A stretch of DNA of 60,664 nucleotides from Actinomadura sp. NBRC 104425 (GCF_030269545.1 NZ_BSTN01000034.1:1-60664); one strand, 5' to 3'; numbered from the stretch's first letter, positions 17,039-25,497 are shown. Numbers and translations: made by a program. Notes: generated from the letters alone by a model not told the origin.

Positions 17039-17446
17039 ATGGGACTTGAGCTGGTGAAGCCCACCATCGACATCGGCATCGTCACCACCGACCGCAGGGC
17101 CGGCACCGCCTTCTACGGCGACGTACTGGGGCTGCCCCCGCTCGAAGAGCTGTGCATGGACGGGTTCGCCGGCAGCCGGTTCCGGGTCGGCGACTGCGTC
17201 CTGAAGATCCTGGAGTTCGACCGGGCCCCCGGCGCCCGGGTGGTCCGGGGAGGACTGGGGGCCGCCACCGGAATCCGCTACTGGACCATCTCGGTGTCCG
17301 ACCTCGACCAGGTCCTGGCCGACTGCCGGGCGGCCGGCCGGCCGATCATCGACGGCCCAACGCGGATCCGGCCCGGGGTGAGCATCGCGCTGGTGGAGGA
17401 CCCCGACGGCAACATCGTGGAGTTCGTCAGCCGCCCCGCCTCCTGA
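17039..17446 (+). CDS. VOC-family protein
   Basis: A 135-residue protein starting at ATG 17039 after GAGGAGGGG. It has two repeated beta-alpha-beta-beta-beta units: VKPTIDIGIVTTDRRAGTAF with YGDVLGLPPLEE, and ISVSDLDQVLADCRAAGRPI with VEDPDGNIVEFVSRP. These are the vicinal oxygen chelate marks of glyoxalase, methylmalonyl-CoA epimerase and ring-cleavage relatives. Residues near the final EF (DPDGN-VEF) fit a metal-binding Glu. The gene starts a two-gene plus-strand operon with the F420-type oxidoreductase 21 bases downstream. Confidence 0.8.
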   Translation: MGLELVKPTIDIGIVTTDRRAGTAFYGDVLGLPPLEELCMDGFAGSRFRVGDCVLKILEFDRAPGARVVRGGLGAATGIRYWTISVSDLDQVLADCRAAGRPIIDGPTRIRPGVSIALVEDPDGNIVEFVSRPAS

Positions 17447-17467
17447 ACGTCCCCGGAAGGACATGTC

Positions 17468-18367
17468 GTGATCGATGTAGGTCTGGTACTCCCCCAGCTG
17501 GGGCCGGTGGTCGACGCCGCCGTCATCAAGGACGCGGCGCAGGCCGCCGAGGAGATGGGCTTCGCGCACCTGTGGGTGCAGGACCACTTCCTCTACGCCG
17601 TCGAGCAGGAGGGCGACTACGGCGGCAGCGCCGCCGCCCAGCCCGAGGTCTACAAGACCGTCTACTCCCCTTTGGAGACGCTGACCTGGGTGGCCGCCTG
17701 GACCAGCAGGATCAGGCTCGGCACAAGCGTGCTGGTGGCCGGAAACCACTGGCCGGCCCAGCTGGCCGGCCGACTGGCCACCGTCGACCGGCTGAGCGGG
17801 GGCCGGCTCACCGCGGTCGGCCTCGGCGTCGGCTGGTCGTATGAGGAGCACCGGGCGGTCGGGGTGGACCCGCGCACCCGGGGACAGCGCGTCGACGACT
17901 TCCTGCCCGCCCTGTTGGCCTGCTGGCAGGACGATCCGGTGGAGTACCACGGGGAGTTCTTCGACATCCCCCGCTCGTTCATCGGTCCCAAGCCGATCCG
18001 GCGGCCGCGAATGATGTCGGGCATGTGGTCCAAGGCCGGCCTGCGCCGCACGGCACAGCACTACGATCTGTGGAACCCGGGGTCCATGCCCATCGCCGAG
18101 GCCGCCGCCGCCCTCGCCGCCATGAACGAGGAAAGGCCGCCGGGCAAGGCGCCGCTGAACGCCGTCTACCGGGTCGCGCTGCAGTCCACGGCCGGCAAGC
18201 TGCTGACGGTCGAGGAGATCGCTCATCGCACCCGGGAAGCGGCCCAGGCCGGCTTCGAGGCGGTCATCGTCGAGACGAACTTCTGCTCCGACATCACTTC
18301 TCCTCAGGCGTGGCTGGACAAGGTGGCGAGCCTGGCCCCGATCCTGGAGGCGGGCCGGTCGTCGTGA
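17468..18367 (+). CDS. LLM-class F420-dependent oxidoreductase
   Basis: A 299-residue TIM-barrel protein. MIDVGLVLPQLGPVVDAAVI, EEMGFAHLWVQDHF, IRLGTSVLVAGNHWPAQLAG and RLTAVGLGVGWSYEEHRAVG are typical of the luciferase-like group that uses F420 or FMN; the GVGW-EEF/EEH block and LAG--ATVDRLS are standard. It would oxidise or reduce an alcohol, ketone or enoyl substrate. It follows the VOC gene and is followed by a strong terminator. Two other family members in the window (11698 and 47148) are damaged, so this may be the only working one. Confidence 0.85.
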   Translation: MIDVGLVLPQLGPVVDAAVIKDAAQAAEEMGFAHLWVQDHFLYAVEQEGDYGGSAAAQPEVYKTVYSPLETLTWVAAWTSRIRLGTSVLVAGNHWPAQLAGRLATVDRLSGGRLTAVGLGVGWSYEEHRAVGVDPRTRGQRVDDFLPALLACWQDDPVEYHGEFFDIPRSFIGPKPIRRPRMMSGMWSKAGLRRTAQHYDLWNPGSMPIAEAAAALAAMNEERPPGKAPLNAVYRVALQSTAGKLLTVEEIAHRTREAAQAGFEAVIVETNFCSDITSPQAWLDKVASLAPILEAGRSS

Positions 18368-18389
18368 CATGAGGGGTCGTCCCACCCTG

Positions 18390-18440
18390 CGGCGACGCCG
18401 GTCCGGAAAGAGCCTTCCGGACCGGCGTCGCCGTGGTTTT
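18390..18440 (+). terminator. Strong intrinsic terminator
   Basis: CGGCGACGCCGGTCCGGAA at 18390-18408 pairs with its exact complement at 18415-18433 (19 bp), followed by TGGTTTT. It closes the VOC/F420-enzyme operon just before the IS110 element. Confidence 0.85.
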
Positions 18441-18463
18441 GGGGGGTGTCCCTATGGATCTTG

Positions 18464-19670
18464 TCAAGCAGCGTTCGGCGCTGTCTGGTCGGTTGTGGGC
18501 TGGTAGGTGGTGCCGTCGCGGAGCATGGCGAACAGGACGTCGCAGCGGCGGCGGGCCAGGCAGATGAGGGCGGCGTTGTGACGCTTTCCTTGGTCGCGTT
18601 TCCGCTGGTAATACGTTCGCGAGACCGGGTCGGACAGCGAGGCGAACGCGGCCAGGAACATGGCGCGTTCAAGGTGCTTGTTGCCGCCCTTAGGGGGCCG
18701 TTCCCCGCGGATGGAGGCGCCGGAGATCCGGCTGACCGGCGCGAGCCCGGCGTAGGCGGCCAGGTGCCCGGAGGTCGGGAACGAGCTGCCGTCGCCGACT
18801 TCCAGCAGGACGCGGGCGGCGGTCCTGACCCCGAACCCGGGCATCGAGGTCAGGACCTGGGCAAGAGGGTGCGCATCAAGCATCCTCTCCACTTCGCTGG
18901 CGATCTGTTTGCGCTGGTCCAGGACAGTGCGCAGGGAATCGGCCAGGCGCGGCAGGACAGCCTCGGCGGCGGTGCTGCCCGGGACGGTGACGGTCTGGGC
19001 GTCCAGCGCGGACTGGATGTCGTCCACGAGCTGTTCGCCCATGCGCGGGGCGAGTTTGCGGGCCAGGGTGAGCAGCCTCTGGGCGGCCCGCCTGACGCAG
19101 GCCTTGCGGTCCGCCGAACCGCGCCGGCGGCTCCAGCACGGCCGGATGGTCGGCCTTGGGGCCCAGCACCCGCTCCAGGGCCGGGTGGATCTGGGTGAGC
19201 AGGCCGCGGATGCGGTTGCGGACGCGAGTGGCCTCGGCGGCCAGGTCGTCGTCGAAGCCGACCAGCACCTCCAGCTCGGCCAGGGCCTCGTCGCCGGCGT
19301 CGACTCTGCGCAGGGTGTGCGGCAGGGTGCGGGCGGCGTCGGCGATGACGAACGCGTCGCGGGCGTCGGTCTTGGCTTGGCCGGGGTGCAGGTCGGCCAG
19401 CCGCCGCATGGTCAGTCCGGGCAGGTAGGCGACCTGGCAGCCGGACGCGCGGGCGACCGCGACCGGCAACGCTCCGATCGAGGCGGGCTGGTCGACCACC
19501 ATCAGCACCGGGCCGTGCTGGGCGAGCCGCTCGAACAGGGCCCGCAGCCGGGCCTCGTCGTTGGGCAGAGGCTTGTCGTGCAGCCGCCTGCCCGCCGCGT
19601 CCAAAGCGCAGGCATGATGCTCGCCCTTGCCGACGTCCAACCCGAGGAACACCGCGTATTCGCTGCTCAT
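18464..19670 (-). mobile_element. IS110-family transposase (DEDD recombinase), one frameshift
   Basis: ATG 19670 begins MSSEYAVFLGLDVGKGEHHA, with the first catalytic Asp in GLDVGK; VLMVVDQPASIGALP and QAKTDARDAFVIADAARTLP carry the next acidic residues of the RuvC-like domain. Near 19085 a one-base shift moves the reading to LARKLAPRMGEQLVDDIQSA and the C-terminal Tnp_2 domain with LTSMPGFGVRTAARVLLE and RGERPPKGGNKHLERAMF. The 1207-nt length equals about 402 codons, the normal family size, so it is either a recent pseudogene or has a sequence error. An 8-bp repeat GTCCCTAT occurs at 18448-18455 and 19764-19771 and may mark the ends. Confidence 0.85.
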
Positions 19671-19939
19671 CGACGTCCTATCGTGCCGTATGGACTTGGT
19701 CGCGGTCGGGCGGCGACTGCCGGCAGCCACGTTACGAAGAGACCTGCCCCGAGGGGCGGCCGGGTCCCTATCAGCGGTCCATCGACGCCACCAGACCGGG
19801 TGACAACACCCCCCGGATCATCAACGACAGGGGCAATCAGTCATGCCCGGCCTGGCGACCAAGATCCCCGCTTGCCGGGGACACGAAAAAGGTAACGGGC
19901 GGGCCGTGCTGCTCGCCCCACCGCGGCGCGGTGCACCGG
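19671..19939. other. Noncoding 5' flank of the IS110 element
   Basis: No gene is seen between the transposase start and the stop of the E1 beta gene. In IS110 elements the noncoding end on the 5' side of the transposase gene encodes the bridge RNA; if this element follows that rule, the RNA would lie within about 19671-19860. I see GC-rich inverted segments (for example GACCTGCCCCGAGGGGCGGCC at 19741-19761) but cannot fold them reliably here. Confidence 0.35.
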
Positions 19940-20941
19940 CTACATCAGCTCCCGGACCTTCCGCACGACCTTCTCGGCGGTCGGGTAAGCCGACAGAGCC
20001 TTGGAGAAGGGAACCGGGGTGTAGGCGCCGCCCACCCGCACGACCGGTGCCAGCAGTTCATTGAACAGCTCCTCGTGGATGCGCGAGCTGATCTCCGCCC
20101 CGGGGCCGCAGAACTGGGTGGCCTCGTGCACCACCACGGCGCGGCGGGTGCGCTCCACCGACGCCAGCACCGTCGGAAAGTCCAGCGGGACGAGCGTGCG
20201 CAGGTCGATGACCTCGGCCTCGACCCCCTGCTCGGCCAGCGCGCCGGCCGCCTCCAGGCAGGTGGCGACCTGGGTGCCGTAGGTCACCAGCGTCACGTCC
20301 CGCCCGGGACGGACGATGTTCGCCTGGCCGAAGGGGATGGCGTAGGGACCGACCGGGACCTGCTCCTTCCTGCTGTAGAGCAGGCCGGAGTGCTGGATGA
20401 ACAGGCAGGGGTCGGGCGAGCGCAGACACGTCATCAGCAGGCCCTTGGCGTCATGGGGGGTCGCGGGCATGACCACGTTGATCCCGGGCGTGTGCATGAT
20501 CCAGGCCTCCAGGGACTGGGCGTGCTGCGCCCCGAAGTGGCTGCTGCCGATGACCGTGGTCACCGTGATCGGCGTCGGCGTGGCCCCGCCGGTCATGTAG
20601 CGGAACTTCGCGGCGTGGTTGACGACCTGGTCCAGTGCCAGCGTGATGAAGTCGAAGAACATGATCTCGGCCACCGGGCGGTAGCCGCCCAGGGCCAGCC
20701 CCACCGCTGTGCCCGCGATGGCGCCCTCGGCGATGGGGGTCGACCTGACCCGCCGGGTGCCGAACTTGGTGGACAGCCCCTTGCTGGTCTTGAAGGGGCC
20801 GCCGATCGGGTCCTCGATGTCCTCGCCGAGCACCACGATCTTGTCGTCGGCCTCCATCGCCAGATGGAAGCCGGAGTTGATGGCGGCGGCCATCGTCATT
20901 TCGGACGTCTCGGGCGGCACGGCGCTCATCTCACTCATCAC
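19940..20941 (-). CDS. 2-oxoacid dehydrogenase E1, beta subunit
   Basis: A 333-residue protein homologous to PdhB/AcoB/BkdB. EADDKIVVLGEDIEDPIGGP, FKTSKGLSTKFGTRRVRSTP, IAEGAIAGTAVGLALGGYRP and EIMFFDFITLALDQVVNHAA follow the family order; the Glu in VLGEDIE is near the position that activates thiamine diphosphate. With the alpha subunit it decarboxylates a 2-oxoacid and passes the acyl group to lipoyl-E2. Its start overlaps the end of the alpha gene by 11 bases. No E2 or E3 gene is in the window, so the pair must use those of another locus or act on its own. Confidence 0.9.
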   Translation of the reverse strand: MMSEMSAVPPETSEMTMAAAINSGFHLAMEADDKIVVLGEDIEDPIGGPFKTSKGLSTKFGTRRVRSTPIAEGAIAGTAVGLALGGYRPVAEIMFFDFITLALDQVVNHAAKFRYMTGGATPTPITVTTVIGSSHFGAQHAQSLEAWIMHTPGINVVMPATPHDAKGLLMTCLRSPDPCLFIQHSGLLYSRKEQVPVGPYAIPFGQANIVRPGRDVTLVTYGTQVATCLEAAGALAEQGVEAEVIDLRTLVPLDFPTVLASVERTRRAVVVHEATQFCGPGAEISSRIHEELFNELLAPVVRVGGAYTPVPFSKALSAYPTAEKVVRKVRELM

Positions 20942-21953
20942 TCAGGCTCCTGACCCAGGAGTCGTCGGCGAAGACGTCGGTGTACAGGGCTTCGGGCGGG
21001 GGGAATGCGCACGAGCGGGCATAGGCGAAGGCGTCTTCGACGTACTCCTCGGCCTGCTTTTCGATCTCGGCGATGCGTTCCTCGGGCAGCAGCGAGTTGT
21101 CGATCAGCCACCGCCGGAAGGTCGGCGCGGGGTCGCGCTCGAGCGCGGCCTCCAGTTCGTGCTTGGGAACGTAGCTGTAGTCGGCGGTGCCGGTGTGCCC
21201 GGTCAGCCGGTAGTGGACGAACTCCAGGAACGTCGGGCCCTCATCGCGCCTGACACGTTCCATGGCCGTCTGAAGCGCCCGCAGGCAGGCCATCGGGTCG
21301 AAGCCGTCGACCCGTTCGGTGGGAATCGTGTACGCCGCTGCCCGCTGGGCCAGCTCGGGGGAGGGCGCATAGTCGGTGATCTTGGTGTGCTCGCCCCACT
21401 GGTTGTTCTGACACACGAAGACCACCGGCAGCCGCCACAGGGCCGCGAAGTTCATCGCCTCGTGGTAGGCGCCGATCGAGGTGGCGCCGTCGCCGAAGGT
21501 GACGACGGTGGCCGACCCGCCGCCGTCCATCTGGGCGGCCATCGCCAGCCCCACGGCTATCGGCAACCCCGCGCCCACGATGCCCGTGGTCGCGGTGAAC
21601 CCGACGGACTGGTCCTGCAGATGCATCGGGCCACCCTTGCCCTTGGAGGTGCCCTCCGTCCGTCCATACAGCTCGGCCATGATCGAGCGCAGCGGCACCC
21701 TCTTGGCGAGCGCGTCGCCGAGGTTGCGGTATGTGGAGATCAGGCGGTCCTCGGGACGCAGCACCTCGCCCAGCGCGGCGCAGACCGCCTCCATCCCGCG
21801 CACCGGGTAGAAGGCCGCCTGCAGCCGCCCGGCCTTGGCCTCGGCGGCGGACTTCTTGTCGGCCAGCGTGGTGACCAGCATCAGGTGGTACATCCGCGCC
21901 AGCGCATCGGGCGCGAGCCCGACGGGCGCTTCCAGGGTCTGGTCCATTTTCAT
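20931..21953 (-). CDS. 2-oxoacid dehydrogenase E1, alpha subunit
   Basis: A 340-residue protein of the PdhA/AcoA/BkdA group. The thiamine diphosphate motif is TFGDGATSIGAYHEAMNF ending in CQNNQ (GDG...NN). AEGTSKGKGGPMHLQDQSVG matches the phosphorylation-loop region, where acetoin-dehydrogenase E1 alpha has KGGSMHI. GFTATTGIVGAGLPIAVGLA is the usual block before the cofactor motif. The sequence is closest in feel to acetoin or pyruvate dehydrogenase; I cannot fix the substrate. It is in a minus-strand operon with an NTF2-like protein, an FAD enzyme and a histidine phosphatase. Confidence 0.9.
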   Translation of the reverse strand: MKMDQTLEAPVGLAPDALARMYHLMLVTTLADKKSAAEAKAGRLQAAFYPVRGMEAVCAALGEVLRPEDRLISTYRNLGDALAKRVPLRSIMAELYGRTEGTSKGKGGPMHLQDQSVGFTATTGIVGAGLPIAVGLAMAAQMDGGGSATVVTFGDGATSIGAYHEAMNFAALWRLPVVFVCQNNQWGEHTKITDYAPSPELAQRAAAYTIPTERVDGFDPMACLRALQTAMERVRRDEGPTFLEFVHYRLTGHTGTADYSYVPKHELEAALERDPAPTFRRWLIDNSLLPEERIAEIEKQAEEYVEDAFAYARSCAFPPPEALYTDVFADDSWVRSLSDE

Positions 21954-21960
21954 CTCCTCC

Positions 21961-22569
21961 CTAGGAAGCGGTCAGGCTCCAGTCGAGCTTCAGGTCATAG
22001 ACCGGGTCCGTGCGGTCCCGGGCGCCGGGCAGATCGTAGTGCTTGCGGCCGCCGTCCAGCAGGTGGGTCGAGGGCCGGCACTGGTTCCACTCGTTGGTGA
22101 TCTGCCGCCGCCAGATCCGCCACACGCCTGCACGCCGTTCGAACCGGTCCAGGTAACGGCCGCCGCACAGGTACTCGTGCTCCTGGTCGAGCGTGCCCTC
22201 CTGCCTGGCCTTGGTCGCGTACGCGTCGCCGAAGAACGCCGAGACCGCCTCCCAGCCGCCCGGGACCCGGTGGTACCCCACATAGCTGGACTCGCAGATC
22301 GCACGGTCGCCGTCGACCTCGATGAGCGGGTTGGTGACGGTGTGGAAACCGCAGGTGGTCTGCCGGCGGATCCGGTCGACGATGAACTCGGCGAACTCGT
22401 GGGCGTTGCCCTCGAAGCTGCCGTGGGCGTCGATGGCGTCGGGGTGGTAGACCGAACGCAGCAGTTCCACGTCCAGCCGGTCGATGGCGCGGCAGTAGGT
22501 GTAGAGGACCCGCTCGATCTCCTGCCGGTCCCACACCAGCCGCATGCGTCGTTCCAAGTCCGAAGTCAA
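21961..22569 (-). CDS. NTF2/SnoaL-like protein
   Basis: A 202-residue protein. After a first helix (VWDRQEIERVLYTYCRAIDR) come LDVELLRSVYHPDAIDAHGS, EFAEFIVDRIRRQ, TCGFHTVTNPLIEVDGDRAI and YLDRFERRAGVWRIWRRQIT, the order of SnoaL-like 'DUF4440/SnoaL_4' proteins. Such proteins act as isomerases, dehydratases or beta subunits of ring dioxygenases. The TTG at 22569 is chosen as start because AGGAGG lies directly upstream and the family consensus starts within a few residues; an ATG at 22545 is the alternative. Its stop is 7 bases before the E1 alpha start codon. Confidence 0.75.
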   Translation of the reverse strand: MTSDLERRMRLVWDRQEIERVLYTYCRAIDRLDVELLRSVYHPDAIDAHGSFEGNAHEFAEFIVDRIRRQTTCGFHTVTNPLIEVDGDRAICESSYVGYHRVPGGWEAVSAFFGDAYATKARQEGTLDQEHEYLCGGRYLDRFERRAGVWRIWRRQITNEWNQCRPSTHLLDGGRKHYDLPGARDRTDPVYDLKLDWSLTAS

Positions 22570-22598
22570 GTCTCCTCCTCGTGGATGGCGAGGGCGGG

Positions 22599-24023
22599 TC
22601 AGGCCGCCTTGCGGGCGCGGCGGCCGGCGTCCTCGCCGGCGATCCGGCCGAATCCGCAGGCGCTGGCCAGCGAGCTGCCGCTGCCCATGTAGGTCACCCC
22701 GGCGATCCCGCCGGTGCACTCCCCGGCGGCGTACAGGCCCTCGATCACCCGGCCGTTCCGGCCGATCACGCGGCCGTACTCGTCGATGCGCAGCCCGTAG
22801 CCGGTGTGGTTGACGGTGACCGGGCGCACGTCGACCGCGTAGAACGGCGGTGTGGAGATCGGCACCAGGAACTTGCCGGCCTTGCCGAAGTCGCTGTCGA
22901 CGCCCGCCTCGACCAGGGAGTTGTAGCGGTCGATCTCGCCGCACAGGTGCTCGGCCGGCAGCCCCAGCTTCTCGGCCAGGGCGGCGATGTCGTCGGCGGC
23001 GTGCACCTTCCCGTTCTTGACGGCCTCGTCGATCATGTCCGCGGTGTAGTTCTTCGGCTTGAACGGCGCGTGGTTGGGCCAGACCTGCTTGTAGGCGTCG
23101 CGGTACTTTTCGGCCTTGTCGGCGGGGGGCCGCAGGGCGGCGTCGTCGAACACCACGTAGGCCCTGTCACCGCGGGCGCGCACCAGCGTGTCCAGCAGTC
23201 CGTAGGGCGCGGTCTCGTCGCAGAACCTGCGGCCGTCGGCGTCCAGCAGGACCGTCCAGCCCGGCAGGAACGCCTCGTTCAGCTTGGCCAGCCCCGGGTC
23301 GAGGGTGCGCAGGCCCCGGTCCTTGCCGGTGGTCTGCGCGCCGACCTCCGCGGCGAACTTCAGGGCGTCGCCGCGGGCGCCGTCGGCCCCGATGTACCAG
23401 GTCCAGCCGGGGATCCAGGCCGACGGGTAGTGCTCGGCCAGCAGCTGGGGGTTGGCGCCGAAGCCGCCGGTGGCCACCACCACCGCCGCCGCGGTCAGCG
23501 ACTCCCCGCCGGAGACCACGCCCCGCACCGTCCCGTCCTCGATCAGCAGGCGCTCGACCCGGCGGCCGAGCGCCACCTGAACGCCCTGGCGGCGGCACGA
23601 GGAGTGCAGGGCGTTGATGAGCGCCTGGCCGCCGCCGTCGACGCAGTGGCCGCGCGGCACGCGCTCCTCCCCGCTGTAGATGAGGCGGTCGAAGAACTTC
23701 ACGCCGTGCTCGACCAGCCAGTCGATGGTCTCCCCCGACCGCGCGGCCCACCGCTCGACCGGCCCGACCGCCACGTCCCAGGCGTTCAGGGCCATGTACT
23801 CGCGGAACATGGCACCCGGCGGGTCGTCGATGCCGGCGGCGCGTTGCAGCCTGCTCCCGCTCCCCATGATCACACCGCCCGCCAGCCGGGAGGACCCGCC
23901 GACCACCCCTTCTGACTCGACGACCAGCACCTCCCGGCAGCCCTGTTCGACGGCCGACAGCGCCGCGGACAGTCCCGCCGCGCCGGAGCCGATGACGATG
24001 ACCTCGAAGTCGGTTGCGGACAT
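22599..24023 (-). CDS. FAD-dependent oxidoreductase, fumarate reductase/KstD-like
   Basis: A 474-residue flavoprotein. The FAD site is VIVIGSGAAGLSAALSAVEQ (GxGxxG) with a Glu-end at VVESEGVVGGSS; the substrate/flavin regions include ARGDALKFAAEVGAQ, VTVNHTGYGLRIDEYGRVIG and GLYAAGECTGGIAGVTYMGS, typical of the FAD_binding_2 family: fumarate reductases, 3-ketosteroid 1-dehydrogenases and urocanate-reductase-like enzymes. It could introduce or remove a double bond next to a carbonyl. The histidine phosphatase stop lies 4 bases before its start, so the two are coupled. Confidence 0.85.
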   Translation of the reverse strand: MSATDFEVIVIGSGAAGLSAALSAVEQGCREVLVVESEGVVGGSSRLAGGVIMGSGSRLQRAAGIDDPPGAMFREYMALNAWDVAVGPVERWAARSGETIDWLVEHGVKFFDRLIYSGEERVPRGHCVDGGGQALINALHSSCRRQGVQVALGRRVERLLIEDGTVRGVVSGGESLTAAAVVVATGGFGANPQLLAEHYPSAWIPGWTWYIGADGARGDALKFAAEVGAQTTGKDRGLRTLDPGLAKLNEAFLPGWTVLLDADGRRFCDETAPYGLLDTLVRARGDRAYVVFDDAALRPPADKAEKYRDAYKQVWPNHAPFKPKNYTADMIDEAVKNGKVHAADDIAALAEKLGLPAEHLCGEIDRYNSLVEAGVDSDFGKAGKFLVPISTPPFYAVDVRPVTVNHTGYGLRIDEYGRVIGRNGRVIEGLYAAGECTGGIAGVTYMGSGSSLASACGFGRIAGEDAGRRARKAA

Positions 24024-24027
24024 GTGT

Positions 24028-24645
24028 TCACGCCTCCTGAGCCGATGCAATGGGTGGCTGCGGTGTGCGCAGGTGAGTGCCCTCGTTGAGGGAGTACAGG
24101 TTGGCCACGCCCTTCCGGCTGATCTTCAGCCGGGTGATGCCGGTGTAGGCGGGGTGGTGGAAGACGAGCCGTTCGATGCCCAGCAGCGAGCCGACGTAGG
24201 CGTTGATGACGGTGCCGTGGGTGACGACGGCGACGCGCTGCCCGGGGTGGGCGGCCACGATCGCGTCGAGCGTGGTCTTGGCGGTGCGCCGGATGGTGGC
24301 CGCGTCGGTGCCGTAGGCGGAGAAGTCCTCGCGCATGAACGCGGCCAAGCGCTCGTCTTTGGCCGCCAGAACGTCCTCGAAGTGCAGGTACACCGCCCCG
24401 CGGTCGAATTCCGCCAGGCCGTCTTCGAGCCGCACCGGCAGCCCGAGCCGGGCGGCGAGGAGTTCGGCGGTCTCCAGCGCGCGGCGCTGTGGCGAGGAGT
24501 ACAGGGCGTGCCAGCGCTCGTTCGCCAGATGCCCGGCGAGCCGCTCGGCCTGCTCGCGCCCGGTGGCGCTGAGACCGGGATCGCGGCGCTCGGCCTCATC
24601 GGTGCCACGGCGGGGTTCCGCGTGCCGGAGCAGCGCAAGTTCCAC
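24028..24645 (-). CDS. Histidine phosphatase (phosphoglycerate mutase-like), copy A
   Basis: A 205-residue protein from GTG 24645 (VELALLRHAEP). LLRHAEPRRG has the phosphorylated His; YSSPQRRALETAELLAARLG, EDGLAEFDRGAVYLHFED and VAVVTHGTVINAYVGSLLG with the second His complete the active site. The RHG of most members is RHA here. Branch-2 phosphatases of this type hydrolyse small phosphate esters. It is about a third identical by eye to copy B at 24828 and both share LAEFD...YLH-ED, so the two are paralogues. First gene of the operon that continues with the FAD enzyme. Confidence 0.85.
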   Translation of the reverse strand: MELALLRHAEPRRGTDEAERRDPGLSATGREQAERLAGHLANERWHALYSSPQRRALETAELLAARLGLPVRLEDGLAEFDRGAVYLHFEDVLAAKDERLAAFMREDFSAYGTDAATIRRTAKTTLDAIVAAHPGQRVAVVTHGTVINAYVGSLLGIERLVFHHPAYTGITRLKISRKGVANLYSLNEGTHLRTPQPPIASAQEA

Positions 24646-24737
24646 GGAGCTCTCCCGATGTTCCGGTGGACGCGGGGTGGGTCGCGCCGGGCGAGTCGCC
24701 GTGACGGCCGGCCCCGGGGTTGTCGCGTGCCACACTA

Positions 24738-24753
24738 ACTCTAGTAATAAACT
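24738..24753. promoter_or_regulatory. Operator-like palindrome upstream of histidine phosphatase A
   Basis: ACTCTA-GTAA-TAAACT: left half perfect, right half 4 of 6. It lies 93 bases upstream of the start at 24645 and almost repeats the copies at 56211 and (reversed) 16079. Confidence 0.6.
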
Positions 24754-24801
24754 ATCGCAAGGTTGACTTTTGTGGATCCACCCCGTCCGGGCACCGCGGC
24801 G

Positions 24802-24821
24802 GCCGCGTCCCGAGACGCGGC
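24802..24821 (-). terminator. Short hairpin after histidine phosphatase B
   Basis: GCCGCGTC and GACGCGGC pair over a 4-base loop, 7 bases after the stop of the minus-strand gene. Confidence 0.45.
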
Positions 24822-24827
24822 ACCCCG

Positions 24828-25421
24828 TCAGGCGGGCACGACCAGCAGTTCTGCGGGCAGGGTCGTCTCGTTGAGGCTCCGCACATGCCAGGTCCCCTGG
24901 TCATCGCGCTCGAACCGGCTGGTGGAGGCGTATACCGGAGGGAACAGCTGGACCCGGTCGGTGACCCCCATGACGTGGTTGGCCACCACGTTGATGACGC
25001 CGCCGTGACAGACCGCCAGGACGTGCCGACCCGGGTGGGCGTCGGCGAGCCGTTCCACCGCGTCCAGGACCCGGTCTTGGAACTCCTGCAAGGTGGTGCC
25101 CCACGGGGTGAGGTCGCCGGCGCGGTAGCGGGCCCAGATGTCGGCTCCGTCCTCGTAGTGCAGGTACTCCACCTTGTGGTCGAACTCGGCCAGCCCTTCC
25201 TCCACATGGATCTCGGCACCGGTCCGTTCGGCGATGACGCCCGCGCTCTGCAGGGCGCGCCGCAGCGGCGAGGCGTACAGGACGTCGAAGCCGTCGGCGA
25301 TCACCTGCCCGGCCGCGGCGGCGACCTGCCGCAGACCGCGCGGGCTCAGGGCCGGATCCCGGGCATCGGCCCCGGGACCGACACGGAGGGGTTCGCCATG
25401 GCGCATCAAGGTCAGAATCAC
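24828..25421 (-). CDS. Histidine phosphatase (phosphoglycerate mutase-like), copy B
   Basis: A 197-residue protein: VILTLMRHGEP holds the catalytic RHG, ASPLRRALQSAGVIAERTGA, EEGLAEFDHKVEYLHYED and HVLAVCHGGVINVVANHVMG the remaining active-site parts. It is a paralogue of copy A and is transcribed on its own from a promoter with two adjoining operator-like palindromes. A role in removing phosphate from an intermediate made by the APH-type kinases or dikinases of the island is a fair guess, not shown. GTG 25421 aligns with the start of copy A; TTG 25433 is possible. Confidence 0.82.
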   Translation of the reverse strand: MILTLMRHGEPLRVGPGADARDPALSPRGLRQVAAAAGQVIADGFDVLYASPLRRALQSAGVIAERTGAEIHVEEGLAEFDHKVEYLHYEDGADIWARYRAGDLTPWGTTLQEFQDRVLDAVERLADAHPGRHVLAVCHGGVINVVANHVMGVTDRVQLFPPVYASTSRFERDDQGTWHVRSLNETTLPAELLVVPA

Positions 25422-25466
25422 TGCCGGCCCCAAACTATGACATGTGACCCATATCTCACAGAGATT

Positions 25467-25497
25467 ACTCTATCACTAGACACTCTAGTTATAGAGT
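25467..25497. promoter_or_regulatory. Two adjoining operator palindromes
   Basis: ACTCTA-TCAC-TAGACA at 25467-25482 and the perfect ACTCTA-GTTA-TAGAGT at 25482-25497 share one base. The centre-to-centre distance is 15 bases, about 1.5 helical turns. They lie 46 bases upstream of histidine phosphatase B. Confidence 0.7.

Noticed and set aside
25444..25461. TGTGA-N8-TCACA, CRP-like
   Set aside because: The spacing is 8 instead of the 6 of CRP sites, it occurs once, and the neighbouring 16-bp palindromes explain the region better.
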